This document shows positions 1 through 9,595 of a stretch of DNA of 64,000 nucleotides, one piece after another; position 1 is the stretch's first letter; the number at the start of each line of letters is the position of its first letter. The notes under the pieces are model-generated. The model had not been told where the DNA came from, searched no databases, and saw only the letters and a list, made by a program, of their open reading frames with translations. The DNA is taken from positions 140,180 to 204,179 of the forward strand of contig NZ_BATM01000005.1 of assembly GCF_000467185.1 (NCBI RefSeq), read 5' to 3'. The stretch comes from Vibrio ezurae NBRC 102218. Lineage in GTDB: Bacteria; Pseudomonadota; Gammaproteobacteria; Enterobacterales; Vibrionaceae. The translations under genes and the position numbers were made by a program.

Positions 1-531
1 AACCCAGGTCAGGTAATTTCAGTGGATACGCCAATCCCTAACCCAACCAGCTTTGCTGACCCTGTAGAAAAAGCATCTGCGGAAAAAGCCTTAGCTTACA
101 TGGGGCTAGAAGCCGGTAAATCTCTGTCTGAATACCCTGTCGATAAAGTGTTTGTTGGCTCTTGTACTAACTCTCGTATCGAAGATATGCGCGCGGCGGC
201 GAAAGTTGCCGAAGGTCGTAAAGTCGCTGAGCACGTACAAGCACTTATCGTTCCTGGTTCTGAGCAAGTAAAAGCGCAAGCAGAAGCGGAAGGGCTAGAT
301 AAGATCTTTATTGCAGCAGGCTTTGAATGGCGCCTACCGGGCTGTTCTATGTGTTTGGCAATGAACAATGACCGCCTTGGTCCACAAGAGCGATGCGCTT
401 CTACCAGTAACCGTAACTTTGAAGGTCGTCAGGGTCGTGAAGGCCGTACACACTTAGTTAGCCCAGCAATGGCGGCAGCGGCCGCTATCGCTGGCCATTT
501 TGTTGATATCCGCACTTTTGAGCAGCAGTAA
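1..531 (+). CDS. leuC: 3-isopropylmalate dehydratase large subunit, 3' part
   Basis: C-terminal 176 residues of LeuC; the reading frame is open from base 1, so the start lies upstream. The enzyme isomerises 2-isopropylmalate to 3-isopropylmalate in leucine synthesis, as a heterodimer with LeuD. Visible signatures are VGSCTNSR and [10 protein letters not shown], which carry the cysteines that hold the 4Fe-4S cluster in the aconitase family. leuD follows after 11 bases, the usual leu operon arrangement. Upstream genes (leuA, leuB) are expected but lie outside the window. Confidence 0.97.
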   Translation, partial: NPGQVISVDTPIPNPTSFADPVEKASAEKALAYMGLEAGKSLSEYPVDKVFVGSCTNSRIEDMRAAAKVAEGRKVAEHVQALIVPGSEQVKAQAEAEGLDKIFIAAGFEWRLPGCSMCLAMNNDRLGPQERCASTSNRNFEGRQGREGRTHLVSPAMAAAAAIAGHFVDIRTFEQQ

Positions 532-542
532 GGGGAAATAAC

Positions 543-1145
543 ATGTCAGGTTTTAAACAACATACGGGCTTAGTTGTCCCTCTTGACGCTGCCAACGTCG
601 ATACCGATGCCATCATTCCAAAGCAGTTTCTACAAAAGGTAACCCGCACTGGATTTGGTCAGCACTTGTTCCATGACTGGCGTTTTCTTGATGATGCAGG
701 TCAGCAAGCTAACCCTGAGTTTGTCATGAACGAAGCACGCTACCAGGGTGCGAGCATCTTGCTTGCCCGTGAAAACTTCGGTTGTGGTTCTTCTCGTGAG
801 CACGCCCCATGGGCACTGGCTGATTACGGCATTCAAGTCATGATAGCGCCAAGCTTTGCAGATATTTTCTACGGCAACTCTATCAACAACCAAATGGTTC
901 CAGTACGTTTGACCGAAGCGGAAGTGGATGAGATTTTCACTTTTGTAGAAGCCAATGAAGGGGCTGAAGTCACCGTTGATTTAGAAGCAATGTTAGTGAC
1001 AGCAAATGGTAAGCAATACAGCTTCGAAATTGATGAGTTTCGTCGTCACTGCCTACTAAATGGTTTAGATAACATTGGCCTAACTCTGCAACATGCAGAC
1101 AAAATTGCAGAATATGAGCAGAATATCCCTGCATTTATGCGTTAA
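543..1145 (+). CDS. leuD: 3-isopropylmalate dehydratase small subunit
   Basis: 200 residues, the normal LeuD length (E. coli 201). It forms the swivel domain that completes the LeuC active site in cytosolic leucine synthesis. The conserved segment [12 protein letters not shown] (about residues 80-91) is typical of aconitase-family small subunits. The start at 543 follows an AGGGGAAATA ribosome site 11 bases after the leuC stop, so the two are co-transcribed and probably translated together. A rho-independent terminator follows the gene. Confidence 0.98.
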   Translation: MSGFKQHTGLVVPLDAANVDTDAIIPKQFLQKVTRTGFGQHLFHDWRFLDDAGQQANPEFVMNEARYQGASILLARENFGCGSSREHAPWALADYGIQVMIAPSFADIFYGNSINNQMVPVRLTEAEVDEIFTFVEANEGAEVTVDLEAMLVTANGKQYSFEIDEFRRHCLLNGLDNIGLTLQHADKIAEYEQNIPAFMR

Positions 1146-1175
1146 TCATTATTCGCTGAAATAGAATCTATGCTT

Positions 1176-1206
1176 AAAAGGTCTTGTTAATACAAGGCCT
1201 TTTTTA
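1176..1206 (+). terminator. rho-independent terminator after leuD
   Basis: AAAAGGTCTTG (1176-1186) pairs with CAAGGCCTTTT (from 1193) with one G-T wobble and runs into a T tract. It closes the leu operon 30 bases after the leuD stop. Confidence 0.85.
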
Positions 1207-1241
1207 TTGGGTTTTTCTTTGCAATCGAGATGGAGAGAGAT

Positions 1242-2042
1242 ATGTCAAAGGTATGGATTCTGATTCTTGTACTGTTTTCCTACAACAGTTTCGCCGCGCC
1301 CAAGTCTGAGCTTTGGTCATATTGGGATGTGCATAGCCAAAGCCAGCAAAGCATTGATCATAGCCAGTGGCAATCTATTCTAGATACTTATCTTGTTACC
1401 CAAGGGGACTTAACACTATTTCGCTACGCATCTGTTACCAAGGCTGACAAACAACGTCTAAAAACCTATCTCTCATCACTGGCGAGTATTGACCCACGCC
1501 AATACTCCAAAGCTGAGCAATATGCGTACTGGGTTAATTTGTACAATAGCTTAACCGTACAGCTCATTCTGGATAATTACCCCGTTAAATCCATCACCAA
1601 ATTGGGCAGTTTATTTAGCTTTGGGCCATGGGATGACAAACTGATTAGCGTCACAGGAAAATCTTTAACGTTAAATGATATCGAACATCGCATTTTACGC
1701 CCTATCTGGAACGACCCTCGCACTCACTACGCCGTCAACTGTGCCAGTTTAGGTTGCCCTAACCTGCAACCTCAAGCCTTTACAGCGCAAAATACTGAGC
1801 AACTACTGACACAAAGCGCCAAAGTGTTTATTAATAGCGATAAAGGGGTAAAAGTCAGTAACGGAGCACTACAACTCTCCTCGATTTACGATTGGTTTGC
1901 TGTGGACTTTGGCGGCAAAAAAGGCGTTCTGCAGCACATTGCGCAATACCACGATGACTTAGCCACCGCAGATAATCTTGCCACTTTTAATGGCAAAATC
2001 ACTTACGACTACGACTGGCAGTTAAATGAGACCGCTAAATAG
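1242..2042 (+). CDS. secreted DUF547-family protein
   Basis: 266 residues if started at ATG 1242; an in-frame ATG exists at 1230, but GGAGAGAG lies just before 1242 and the protein then begins with a clean signal peptide (SKVWILILVLFSYNSFA, cleavage before APKS). The body matches the DUF547 family: an AYWVNLYNSLTVQLI helix (about residues 100-115) and the motif NCASLGCPNL (about 165-175), whose two cysteines are conserved in the family. A periplasmic location is inferred. No enzymatic function is established for the family, so none is assigned. It is a stand-alone gene after the leu terminator and convergent with the DUF924 gene (3 bases between stops). Confidence 0.85.
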   Translation: MSKVWILILVLFSYNSFAAPKSELWSYWDVHSQSQQSIDHSQWQSILDTYLVTQGDLTLFRYASVTKADKQRLKTYLSSLASIDPRQYSKAEQYAYWVNLYNSLTVQLILDNYPVKSITKLGSLFSFGPWDDKLISVTGKSLTLNDIEHRILRPIWNDPRTHYAVNCASLGCPNLQPQAFTAQNTEQLLTQSAKVFINSDKGVKVSNGALQLSSIYDWFAVDFGGKKGVLQHIAQYHDDLATADNLATFNGKITYDYDWQLNETAK

Positions 2043-2045
2043 AAA

Positions 2046-2591
2046 CTAGAAGCTAGAGCCGGGCTGGGAAAGGAAAGTCACCTCTTCAGGGGTGCTGACT
2101 CGGCCTAAGGCGTGATTACGATGAGGATATCGGCCAAAGCGCTGTAAAATAGCCGTGTGTTGCAGGTGAAATTCACGGTTATTTTTAAGATCACTTTGAG
2201 TAAATAACTGCAATCCATGCTGATGAATAAGTAAAGACTCACTATGCATGTACGGCATGTACAGAAAGCTTCTTTGCGACAAAGGCAGTGTTTTATCAAC
2301 GCCAAGAGAAACCGCTTCTTGCGCCAAGGCTAACGCCAACGAATCATTAGCAAAAGCGAGCGGTGATTGTCGGAATAAATTGCGCGAAAACTGATCGAGT
2401 ACAATAATCTCCGCTAAACGCCCACTAGCAGAGCCGCGCCAATCAGCAAGCTCACATTGCACGGCTTGCTGATGGAGCGACATAAAACGCTGTTTGATCT
2501 GCAGATCAACATCTGGATTGGAGCGGAACCAATCTTGTGGTTCCAACTCTGTAAACCAATAGTGTAAGACGTCGCTATGACTCAATGTCAT
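2046..2591 (-). CDS. DUF924 family protein
   Basis: 181 residues. ATG at 2591 is preferred to the TTG one codon upstream because AGGTAA sits at proper spacing before it. Family features are the N-terminal VLHYWFTELEPQDWFRSNPDVD, the helix IIVLDQFSRNLFR, the segment QRSFLYMPYMHSE, and a C-terminal RFGRYPHRNHALGR, all characteristic of DUF924 (a compact all-helical, TPR-like fold). No biochemical role is established. It lies 8 bases downstream of djlA on the same strand, so it is probably the second gene of a djlA operon. No signal peptide, so probably cytosolic. Confidence 0.85.
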   Translation of the reverse strand: MTLSHSDVLHYWFTELEPQDWFRSNPDVDLQIKQRFMSLHQQAVQCELADWRGSASGRLAEIIVLDQFSRNLFRQSPLAFANDSLALALAQEAVSLGVDKTLPLSQRSFLYMPYMHSESLLIHQHGLQLFTQSDLKNNREFHLQHTAILQRFGRYPHRNHALGRVSTPEEVTFLSQPGSSF

Positions 2592-2599
2592 CAATTTAC

Positions 2600-3445
2600 C
2601 TATTTAAAGTTTCTCTCTTTCTTAACTACATCATAGGCGTGTTGAATCTCTTGTGCTTTTTCTTTTGCCACTTCCAGCATCTCAGGCGGCAAGCCTTTCG
2701 CTGAAAGTTTGTCTGGGTGATGTTCATTCATCAGCTTGCGATAAGCTCGTTTAATCTCTTTTGCTTCAGCCGAGGCTTCGACACCAAGGATCTCATATGC
2801 CGCAGCCAATTGGTCTTGCGTGGTCGCTTGCTGCTGATAACCACCACCAGAATGCTGACCACCAAAGCCACCGCTTTGCTGGAAACGATACGCCGCTTCT
2901 TGCATTTTTAGACGGCGCTCTAATTGAGCTGCGCTAAAGCCAAGCACCTCGGCAACAATGTGTAACACATCGCGCTCTTTAGGGTGCAAACTACCATCGG
3001 CGAAAGCGGCTGAAATTTGTAGTTCAAGGAAGAACTGCGTTAGATCATGTCTGCCACGGCTAATTTCGCGTACTCGATTTAACACATCACGCAACGGGAA
3101 CGAAGCCGACTTACCTTGACGAAATGCCTCTTGAGCGGTTCGTCTTTGGTTTTCATCCAAGTTCATACGTTGCATCATGATGCTTGCAAGTTGAATTTCT
3201 TGCTCGGTAACTTGACCTTTTGCCTTAGCAACATGCCCCATCACCGAAAACGCAGCTTGGAAGAACTCCGCTTGTTGCGCTGGATTTGCGCCTCTTTGGA
3301 ATCCACCAAAGCCACTTTGACGAGCTTGACTAATCGCTTTTGCTCGATCAAATCTATGTCCAATATACAGCCCAAGTAACGCACCAAAGGGGCCACCGAA
3401 CCAAAAACCAAAAAATACGCCTAAAATTTTGCCAAAAAAATGCAT
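2600..3445 (-). CDS. djlA: co-chaperone DjlA
   Basis: 281 residues from ATG 3445 (protein MHFFGKIL...). A longer frame to 3529 exists but has no ribosome site and would overrun the lptD promoter region. The order is an N-terminal membrane segment with glycines (FFGFWFGGPFGALLGLYIG, about residues 7-26), a TerB-like helical domain (about 50-190), a Gly/Gln-rich linker (QQSGGFGGQHSGGGYQQQ), and a C-terminal J-domain with the HPD motif in NEHHPDKLS. DjlA is a type III DnaJ that stimulates DnaK at the inner membrane. It is divergent from lptD as in E. coli. Confidence 0.95.
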   Translation of the reverse strand: MHFFGKILGVFFGFWFGGPFGALLGLYIGHRFDRAKAISQARQSGFGGFQRGANPAQQAEFFQAAFSVMGHVAKAKGQVTEQEIQLASIMMQRMNLDENQRRTAQEAFRQGKSASFPLRDVLNRVREISRGRHDLTQFFLELQISAAFADGSLHPKERDVLHIVAEVLGFSAAQLERRLKMQEAAYRFQQSGGFGGQHSGGGYQQQATTQDQLAAAYEILGVEASAEAKEIKRAYRKLMNEHHPDKLSAKGLPPEMLEVAKEKAQEIQHAYDVVKKERNFK

Positions 3446-3522
3446 GCTTTTTCTCAATCTACTAATTTTTATAGAGTAATGTGCTCTTTTAGTGCCTGAT
3501 GCTCCAAATTCTATTATCATAA

Positions 3523-3549
3523 GGAACATTCTGCCGAGTAAACGGTCAA
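3523..3549 (+). promoter_or_regulatory. candidate sigma-E promoter for lptD
   Basis: GGAACAT (3523-3529), then 14 bases, then GGTCAA (3544-3549), close to the sigma-E pattern GGAACTT-N15/16-GTCTAA. It lies 45 bases before the chosen lptD start. E. coli lptD (imp) is a known sigma-E target, which supports the reading. The start site itself is inferred. Confidence 0.6.
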
Positions 3550-3593
3550 CTACAGTCTACGGACTTATTCATCATCAAGGAAGTTTCTATTCG

Positions 3594-6035
3594 ATGTCAA
3601 AATTTCCCCGCACCTGGCTAGCTCTTTCTATAACCGCTGCATTGTTGGTTACAAATGCGCAGGCGGAAACTAGTGTGCAGGAGAACTCCCCTGAAGATCA
3701 AGGATCGGTTGCAAATGTTGATCTCAATGACTCTCAGAATGACTCCACAGACAATTCAACGACTGAGCAAGACAGTGCTCCTGCCGCTGAGTTGACCGCA
3801 CTGCTTTCTGCAGCCAAAGACCAAACCTTTGATCTGACGTCACAGTGCTTACCTCCTGATGATGCAGAACAAGCCAACTCACAACCAACTAATGTTGAAG
3901 CCGATTCTCTTGATGGCATCAATGGCAAAGAAGCCACCTATCGTGGCAATGTTGAGGTGACTCAAGGTACTAAGCGTGTCAATGCCGACAGCGTGACGCT
4001 CTATCAAGACCAGAACACCATTGTTGCAAAAGGCAATGTGAAGATGACCAACGGTCAAATCCAGACCGTTTCAGATACCGCTACCACGAACCTTGATACC
4101 GATGTCACCACGCTTGAAATGGCCAACTATCAACTGTTGTGTCAAAGCGGACGGGGTGACGCTAAAGTGATTCGTGCCGAAGGTAAGCTGTACTATGAGT
4201 TGAAAGATGGCTCAATTACCTCCTGTCCAGAAGACGACAATTCATGGCGCTTGGTTTCATCATCAATAGAAATCGATCAAGAAGCTGAAGAAGCGACTCT
4301 TTACAATCCGCGTTTTGAAATCCAGCAGGTTCCTGTTTTTTACCTGCCATGGTTAACCGTACCGATTGGAGATACTCGTAAAACCGGCTTTCTTTACCCG
4401 ACCGTAGCTTATGGCACCAGTGACGGTGCCGAGTTAGAAGTTCCTATCTATTGGAACCTAGCACCTAACTATGACTTAGAAACTACGTTCAAATATATGT
4501 CTGAACGTGGATTGCAAACGGATGCTCAATTTAGATACCTCAATACTTGGGGTCGCGGGCAGATAGAAGCGCAGTACTTAGCCAACGATCAAAAATATCC
4601 AGAGCTAGGTGACCGTTGGGGTGTCGGCTACACCCACTATGGTGTCTTTGATAGAAACTGGAAAGTAGAAGTCGACTACGCCAAAGTCAGTGATATCTAT
4701 TTCTTCAGAGATATCTCTTCTGATATTGGTGAGCGAGAAGACGGGCAACTTCTGCAACAAGGAAAGGTCTCCTACCGTAATGAGCACTGGGATACCAGTC
4801 TATTAGTCCGTGATTTTCAGTTGTTATCAACAACGACCAATCTTCCGTATCGAATGCTGCCGCAGTTAAGTGCGCATTACTTTTATCCTCAGTTGATGCC
4901 TAATCTAGATTTTGATGTCATCAGCCACGTGACCCAGTTCTCTACCGATGATGCGCGTAAAGTAAAACCTAAAGATGCGACTCGTGTTCATATTGAGCCC
5001 GGTGTCACTATTCCGCTGAATACCACTTGGGGTAGCTGGGAAAGTGAAGGTCGCCTACTAGGCACTTACTATCATCAAGACCTAGATGACGTTACTGATA
5101 AGAAAAATTTAGACTCAGAAGTGGTGCGAACCATTCCCGAATTTCGTAGTACGGGGACCTTGTTCCTGGAAAGAGATACCACTTTCTTAGATGGTTACAC
5201 GCAAACTCTTGAGCCAAAAGTACAATACTTGTACGTACCGTATGAAGACCAAAGTAACATCTACGATTACGATACAACGCTATTGCAAACTGACTACTAT
5301 GGTCTATTTAGAACCCGTAAATACAGCGGTGTTGACAAAATAGCCGCCGCAAACCAAGTGAGCTATGGCGCAACAACACGTTTCTACGACTCTAACTACA
5401 AAGAGAGAATGAACCTCTCCTTTGGTCAGATCTATTACATAAATAGCAATACCAATGACACTGACCCTACCGATTCGAATTACTCGGCTTGGGCTATTGA
5501 AAGTGATTTCAACTTCAATGACTACCTCTTCTATCATGGTGGATTGCAATATGATATTAGTGCTGAAGAGATACAACTGGCCAATAGCACCATTGAATAC
5601 CGACAAGGAGCTGGATACGTTCAAGCTAACTATCGTTATGTGACTCGTAGTTATTTAGATAAGACGGTAGGCAACTCTATCAATCTAGATAACATCACTA
5701 CAGATGGTATCTCCCAGGCTGGCTTATTAGGTGGCTATAAAATCAGTAAAAACTGGAACGTGAATGGCCAGTACTTTTACGATACCACCGAAAATATCAT
5801 GCTCGAAGCCCTAGCTAGGGTGACTTATACCTCGGATTGTTGGTATGTGGGGATTACCTACACTGACCAATTGCGCTCTTGGGATAACGTGGGAATCCAT
5901 ACTCCAGGGCCTGAATATGAAGAGAATATCAGCTTCAATGTCGGCATTATTGGATTTGGCACTAACTTTGGCACAGATTTTGGTGACGGAGGTAACGCTC
6001 TAGGTTACGGTCGTCCTTTCTATTTGAATAACTAA
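3594..6035 (+). CDS. lptD: LPS-assembly outer membrane protein LptD
   Basis: 813 residues from ATG 3594, preceded by AAGGAAG; the frame extends upstream to 3492 but that part has no signal character. Signal peptide to NAQA (residue 24), then an acidic Asp/Ser/Asn-rich linker (about 25-80), an OstA/LptA-like jellyroll (about 100-230), and a C-terminal beta barrel. It inserts lipopolysaccharide into the outer leaflet with LptE. Cysteines are at 85, 183, 211 and 749 only; E. coli has two adjacent C-terminal cysteines, whereas here a single one (DCWYVG) is present. It is the first gene of the lptD-surA-pdxA-rsmA-apaGH cluster. Confidence 0.97.
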   Translation: MSKFPRTWLALSITAALLVTNAQAETSVQENSPEDQGSVANVDLNDSQNDSTDNSTTEQDSAPAAELTALLSAAKDQTFDLTSQCLPPDDAEQANSQPTNVEADSLDGINGKEATYRGNVEVTQGTKRVNADSVTLYQDQNTIVAKGNVKMTNGQIQTVSDTATTNLDTDVTTLEMANYQLLCQSGRGDAKVIRAEGKLYYELKDGSITSCPEDDNSWRLVSSSIEIDQEAEEATLYNPRFEIQQVPVFYLPWLTVPIGDTRKTGFLYPTVAYGTSDGAELEVPIYWNLAPNYDLETTFKYMSERGLQTDAQFRYLNTWGRGQIEAQYLANDQKYPELGDRWGVGYTHYGVFDRNWKVEVDYAKVSDIYFFRDISSDIGEREDGQLLQQGKVSYRNEHWDTSLLVRDFQLLSTTTNLPYRMLPQLSAHYFYPQLMPNLDFDVISHVTQFSTDDARKVKPKDATRVHIEPGVTIPLNTTWGSWESEGRLLGTYYHQDLDDVTDKKNLDSEVVRTIPEFRSTGTLFLERDTTFLDGYTQTLEPKVQYLYVPYEDQSNIYDYDTTLLQTDYYGLFRTRKYSGVDKIAAANQVSYGATTRFYDSNYKERMNLSFGQIYYINSNTNDTDPTDSNYSAWAIESDFNFNDYLFYHGGLQYDISAEEIQLANSTIEYRQGAGYVQANYRYVTRSYLDKTVGNSINLDNITTDGISQAGLLGGYKISKNWNVNGQYFYDTTENIMLEALARVTYTSDCWYVGITYTDQLRSWDNVGIHTPGPEYEENISFNVGIIGFGTNFGTDFGDGGNALGYGRPFYLNN

Positions 6036-6083
6036 AATATCGCTGGAATACACCGGTGATCATAAAGATGTATTGGAAAACTA

Positions 6084-7394
6084 ATGAATATGTTTAAACG
6101 ACTCATTGCTTCGATGATCCTGATACTGATACCTGCTATGACGTTAGCGGCACCAGTTGAATTAGACCGAGTAGTTGTAATCGTTAACGATGGCGTGATA
6201 TTACAAAGCGATATCGATAGTGCGATGAAAACCGTTAAGCTCAACGTCCATGACAACAAACAAGCGCTTCCTGGAACTGATGTTCTCAAGGAACAAGTCA
6301 TTGATAAGTTGATTATGGATAAACTGCAATCACAAGAAGCAAAACGTATTGGTGTGCGTATTGACGACAATCGTCTTGAACAAGCCATTCAAAGCATTGC
6401 CGCTCAGAACAACCAAAGCCAAGCGCAGCTACTGGCGAGCGTCAAAGCTAAAGGGCTTAGCTATGCTGAGTTTCGTGAGCAAATCCGCACCGAAGTCGCC
6501 ATTTCTGAAGCGCGTAATGCATTAGTGCGTCGTCGTATCAACATTTTACCGGCAGAAGTTGAAACACTGGCAGGCATGTTAGCCAAAGAAACCAACAAAG
6601 ACGTCAACTACGATATCAGCCATATTCAACTGCGTTTTAACGATGACCAATCTAAATCCGAAGTAGAAGAAGAAGCCAACAAGCTAGTAGAAAGACTGAA
6701 AAGTGGTGAAGATTTCTCTGAACTTGCAATTACCTATTCAAAAGGCCCTAAAGCACTAGAAGGTGGCGATTGGGGCTGGATGCACAAAGAAGAAATGCCA
6801 ACAATCTTTGCTGATCAAGTCACCACTCAAGGAAAAGGAGCGATTATTGGGCCTTTCCGCAGTGGTATTGGTTTCCACATTTTAAAAATCAATGATGTTA
6901 AAGGGCTAAAAACAGTTGCCGTAACTGAAGTTAACGCGCGTCATATTCTGATTAAAACGTCTGTTATTTTAAGTGATGAAGGCGCTAAACGTGAGCTTTA
7001 CGACTTCATTCGTAAAATCAAATCAGGTGAAGCGACCTTTGGTGAGTTAGCCCGTCAATACAGTGCTGATACAGGCTCTGCGGCCAACGATGGTGAGCTG
7101 GGTTATCAAACACCTGATTTATATGTACCTGAATTTAAACATCAAGTAGAAACGTTGCCGGTCGGTCAAATCAGCGAACCATTTGAGACCGTACACGGTT
7201 GGCACATTGTGGAAGTACTGGATCGTCGTCAAGAAGATCGTACAGACAGCGCAATGACCAACAAAGCATACCGAATTCTGTTTAATCGTAAATTTAATGA
7301 AGAAGCATCGGCTTGGATGCAAGAACTAAGAGCCAGCGCCTTCATTGAAAGACTTGATAAACAAGATGGCGAAGAGGCTGACGATGCACAGTAA
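6084..7394 (+). CDS. surA: periplasmic chaperone and peptidyl-prolyl isomerase SurA
   Basis: 436 residues (E. coli 428). A signal peptide (about 1-22, ending MTLAA) is followed by the N-terminal chaperone module (about 24-170) and two parvulin PPIC domains, the first from [11 protein letters not shown] to GFHILKIND, the second from [10 protein letters not shown] to GWHIVEVLD. SurA escorts unfolded outer-membrane proteins, including LptD, through the periplasm. ATG 6084 follows TTGGAAAAC; a second ATG at 6090 is also possible. It lies 48 bases after lptD, and its last 11 bases overlap pdxA. Confidence 0.97.
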   Translation: MNMFKRLIASMILILIPAMTLAAPVELDRVVVIVNDGVILQSDIDSAMKTVKLNVHDNKQALPGTDVLKEQVIDKLIMDKLQSQEAKRIGVRIDDNRLEQAIQSIAAQNNQSQAQLLASVKAKGLSYAEFREQIRTEVAISEARNALVRRRINILPAEVETLAGMLAKETNKDVNYDISHIQLRFNDDQSKSEVEEEANKLVERLKSGEDFSELAITYSKGPKALEGGDWGWMHKEEMPTIFADQVTTQGKGAIIGPFRSGIGFHILKINDVKGLKTVAVTEVNARHILIKTSVILSDEGAKRELYDFIRKIKSGEATFGELARQYSADTGSAANDGELGYQTPDLYVPEFKHQVETLPVGQISEPFETVHGWHIVEVLDRRQEDRTDSAMTNKAYRILFNRKFNEEASAWMQELRASAFIERLDKQDGEEADDAQ

Positions 7395-8370
7395 TCGAAT
7401 CATTATTACTGCGGGAGAACCCGCAGGCATTGGCCCTGATCTTGTTCTTTCATTAGCCAAATGTTCTTATCCACATCAGCTGGTTGTTTGCGCCGATAAA
7501 GAGATGCTACAACAACGCGCCCAACACCTTGGCATTGATGTTGATATTATTGACTATGATGCCAACAGTGAACCCACCCCACAGCAACAAGGGACGATCG
7601 TCGTTGAACATGTTCCACTGGCACAACCTGCTGTAATTGGTCAGCTCAATGAAGCTAACGGACATTATGTTCTAAAAACACTAGAAAGAGCCGCTCAAGG
7701 CTGTATGAATGGTGAGTTTGCCGCTATAGTTACCGGTCCTGTGCATAAAGGGGTGATAAACCGAGCAGGCGTGGCCTTTAGTGGGCATACTGAGTTCTTT
7801 GCTGAGCAATCAGATACCCCTATGGTGGTGATGATGCTGGCAACAGAAGGGCTAAAAGTGGCATTAGTGACAACACATATCCCACTGGCGTACGTGTCAA
7901 AAGCCGTCACTGAAGAAAGAATTGAGCAAATTATGCAAATTCTACATAAGGACATGGTCACTAAATTTGCTCTGCCAAACCCTCGCATTTATGTGTGTGG
8001 CTTAAACCCCCATGCAGGAGAAGATGGCTGTTTAGGACAAGAGGAGATTCAAACAATTTCTCCCACCTTAGACAAGCTAAGAAAACAAGGCATGGACATT
8101 GTCGGTCCACTGCCAGCAGATACCATTTTTAATCACAAGTATTTAGAAGATGCCGATGTGATTTTGGGTATGTACCACGACCAAGTGCTTCCAGTGCTAA
8201 AATACAAAGGCTTTGGAAGTTCCGTTAATATTACTCTGGGTCTACCCTTTATAAGAACCTCTGTCGACCATGGCACTGCCTTGGATTTAGCCGGCACAGG
8301 TAACGCGGATACAGGAAGTTTCCAAACAGCACTGTCCCACGCGATTGAATTAGTTGAGAAAAAACAATGA
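7384..8370 (+). CDS. pdxA: 4-hydroxythreonine-4-phosphate dehydrogenase
   Basis: 328 residues from ATG 7384 (E. coli 329). This start overlaps the end of surA by 11 bases, implying translational coupling; the upstream extension of the frame lies wholly inside surA. PdxA oxidises 4-phosphohydroxy-L-threonine in pyridoxal 5'-phosphate synthesis. Family segments are [13 protein letters not shown], the metal-site region with [11 protein letters not shown], and the C-terminal [16 protein letters not shown] and [15 protein letters not shown]. The stop overlaps the rsmA start by 4 bases. Confidence 0.97.
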   Translation: MHSNRIIITAGEPAGIGPDLVLSLAKCSYPHQLVVCADKEMLQQRAQHLGIDVDIIDYDANSEPTPQQQGTIVVEHVPLAQPAVIGQLNEANGHYVLKTLERAAQGCMNGEFAAIVTGPVHKGVINRAGVAFSGHTEFFAEQSDTPMVVMMLATEGLKVALVTTHIPLAYVSKAVTEERIEQIMQILHKDMVTKFALPNPRIYVCGLNPHAGEDGCLGQEEIQTISPTLDKLRKQGMDIVGPLPADTIFNHKYLEDADVILGMYHDQVLPVLKYKGFGSSVNITLGLPFIRTSVDHGTALDLAGTGNADTGSFQTALSHAIELVEKKQ

Positions 8371-9170
8371 GAAATGATGTCCACTTAGGACACAAAGCGC
8401 GTAAACGTTTTGGTCAAAACTTTCTAAACGACCCGTACATTATCGACGGTATCGTTTCATCGATTAACCCACTACCAGGCCAAAACTTGGTTGAGATTGG
8501 CCCTGGTTTGGGCGCAATTACTGAACCTGTAGGTAAATTAGTCGATAAGTTAACCGTAATTGAGCTAGATAGAGATCTGGCTGAACGCTTACGCAACCAC
8601 CCGGATTTAAGCTCGAAGCTGACTATCCATGAAGGTGATGCAATGCGTTTTGACTTTACCCAATTGGTAAAGCCAAACAATAAGTTACGTATTTTTGGTA
8701 ACTTGCCGTACAACATTTCGACCCCTTTGATGTTCCATTTGTTTGAATTTCACAAAGACATCCAAGATATGCACTTTATGCTGCAAAAAGAAGTGGTGAA
8801 TCGCTTAGCCGCAGGCCCCGGCACTAAAGCCTATGGTCGTCTAACGGTTATGGCGCAGTACTACTGTAAAGTAATGCCAGTACTAGAAGTACCACCTACC
8901 GCATTTGTACCACCACCGAAAGTAGACTCCGCTGTAGTACGTCTAATGCCATACGAAGTATTACCGTACCCAGCAAAAGATCTAAAATGGCTTGATAGAG
9001 TGTGTCGTGATGGCTTTAACCAGCGTCGCAAAACCATTCGTAATTGCTATCGCTCACTGATTAGTGCAGAAGTTATGGAACAGCTAGATATCAATCCAAG
9101 CATGCGCCCAGAGAACCTCACTCTGAAGCAATTTGTCGATATGGCTAACTGGCTTGCTGACAATCACTAA
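8367..9170 (+). CDS. rsmA: 16S rRNA (A1518/A1519) dimethyltransferase RsmA (KsgA)
   Basis: 267 residues. It dimethylates two adjacent adenines in the 3' terminal hairpin of 16S rRNA late in 30S assembly. Diagnostic segments are [10 protein letters not shown] at the N-terminus, the SAM-binding [13 protein letters not shown], the catalytic motif [10 protein letters not shown], and [12 protein letters not shown]. The start overlaps pdxA by ATGA, so the two are coupled. apaG follows after 30 bases. The gene order matches enterobacteria. Confidence 0.98.
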   Translation: MRNDVHLGHKARKRFGQNFLNDPYIIDGIVSSINPLPGQNLVEIGPGLGAITEPVGKLVDKLTVIELDRDLAERLRNHPDLSSKLTIHEGDAMRFDFTQLVKPNNKLRIFGNLPYNISTPLMFHLFEFHKDIQDMHFMLQKEVVNRLAAGPGTKAYGRLTVMAQYYCKVMPVLEVPPTAFVPPPKVDSAVVRLMPYEVLPYPAKDLKWLDRVCRDGFNQRRKTIRNCYRSLISAEVMEQLDINPSMRPENLTLKQFVDMANWLADNH

Positions 9171-9200
9171 GGTTTAACCACCTTAGCAAGGAGACCGAAT

Positions 9201-9581
9201 ATGGACGTTAGTCAACCTTGTATCAAATGTCATGTACAAACTAAATACATAGAGGCGCAATCTGAAGCAGAGAGCGACCACTATGTATTTATTTACATGA
9301 TCACCATTAAAAACTTAAGCCCACACCCTGTACAACTTCTTTCTCGATATTGGCTAATCACCGATGGTGATGGTCAACAAATTACCGTTGAAGGTGATGG
9401 TGTCGTTGGAGAGCAACCCGTTATTGCCTCAAACGACGACTATTCCTATACCAGCAGCACAGCGTTAAAAACCCCTGTAGGAGTGATGCAAGGACACTAT
9501 GTCATGCAAACAACCGAAGGAGAGCGCTTTAGAGCTCAAATAGCCCCATTCAGCTTGTCTGTCCCTAATATAATTAATTAA
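9201..9581 (+). CDS. apaG: ApaG domain protein
   Basis: 126 residues (E. coli 125), a single ApaG domain of fibronectin-III-like fold with motifs [19 protein letters not shown], and the C-terminal [11 protein letters not shown] and FSLSVP. A strong AAGGAGA lies before the ATG. Its exact function is unsettled; mutants in enterobacteria affect cobalt resistance and magnesium efflux. It sits between rsmA and apaH in the conserved order, 14 bases before apaH. Confidence 0.96.
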   Translation: MDVSQPCIKCHVQTKYIEAQSEAESDHYVFIYMITIKNLSPHPVQLLSRYWLITDGDGQQITVEGDGVVGEQPVIASNDDYSYTSSTALKTPVGVMQGHYVMQTTEGERFRAQIAPFSLSVPNIIN

Positions 9582-9595
9582 TTTGAGGCCACCAC

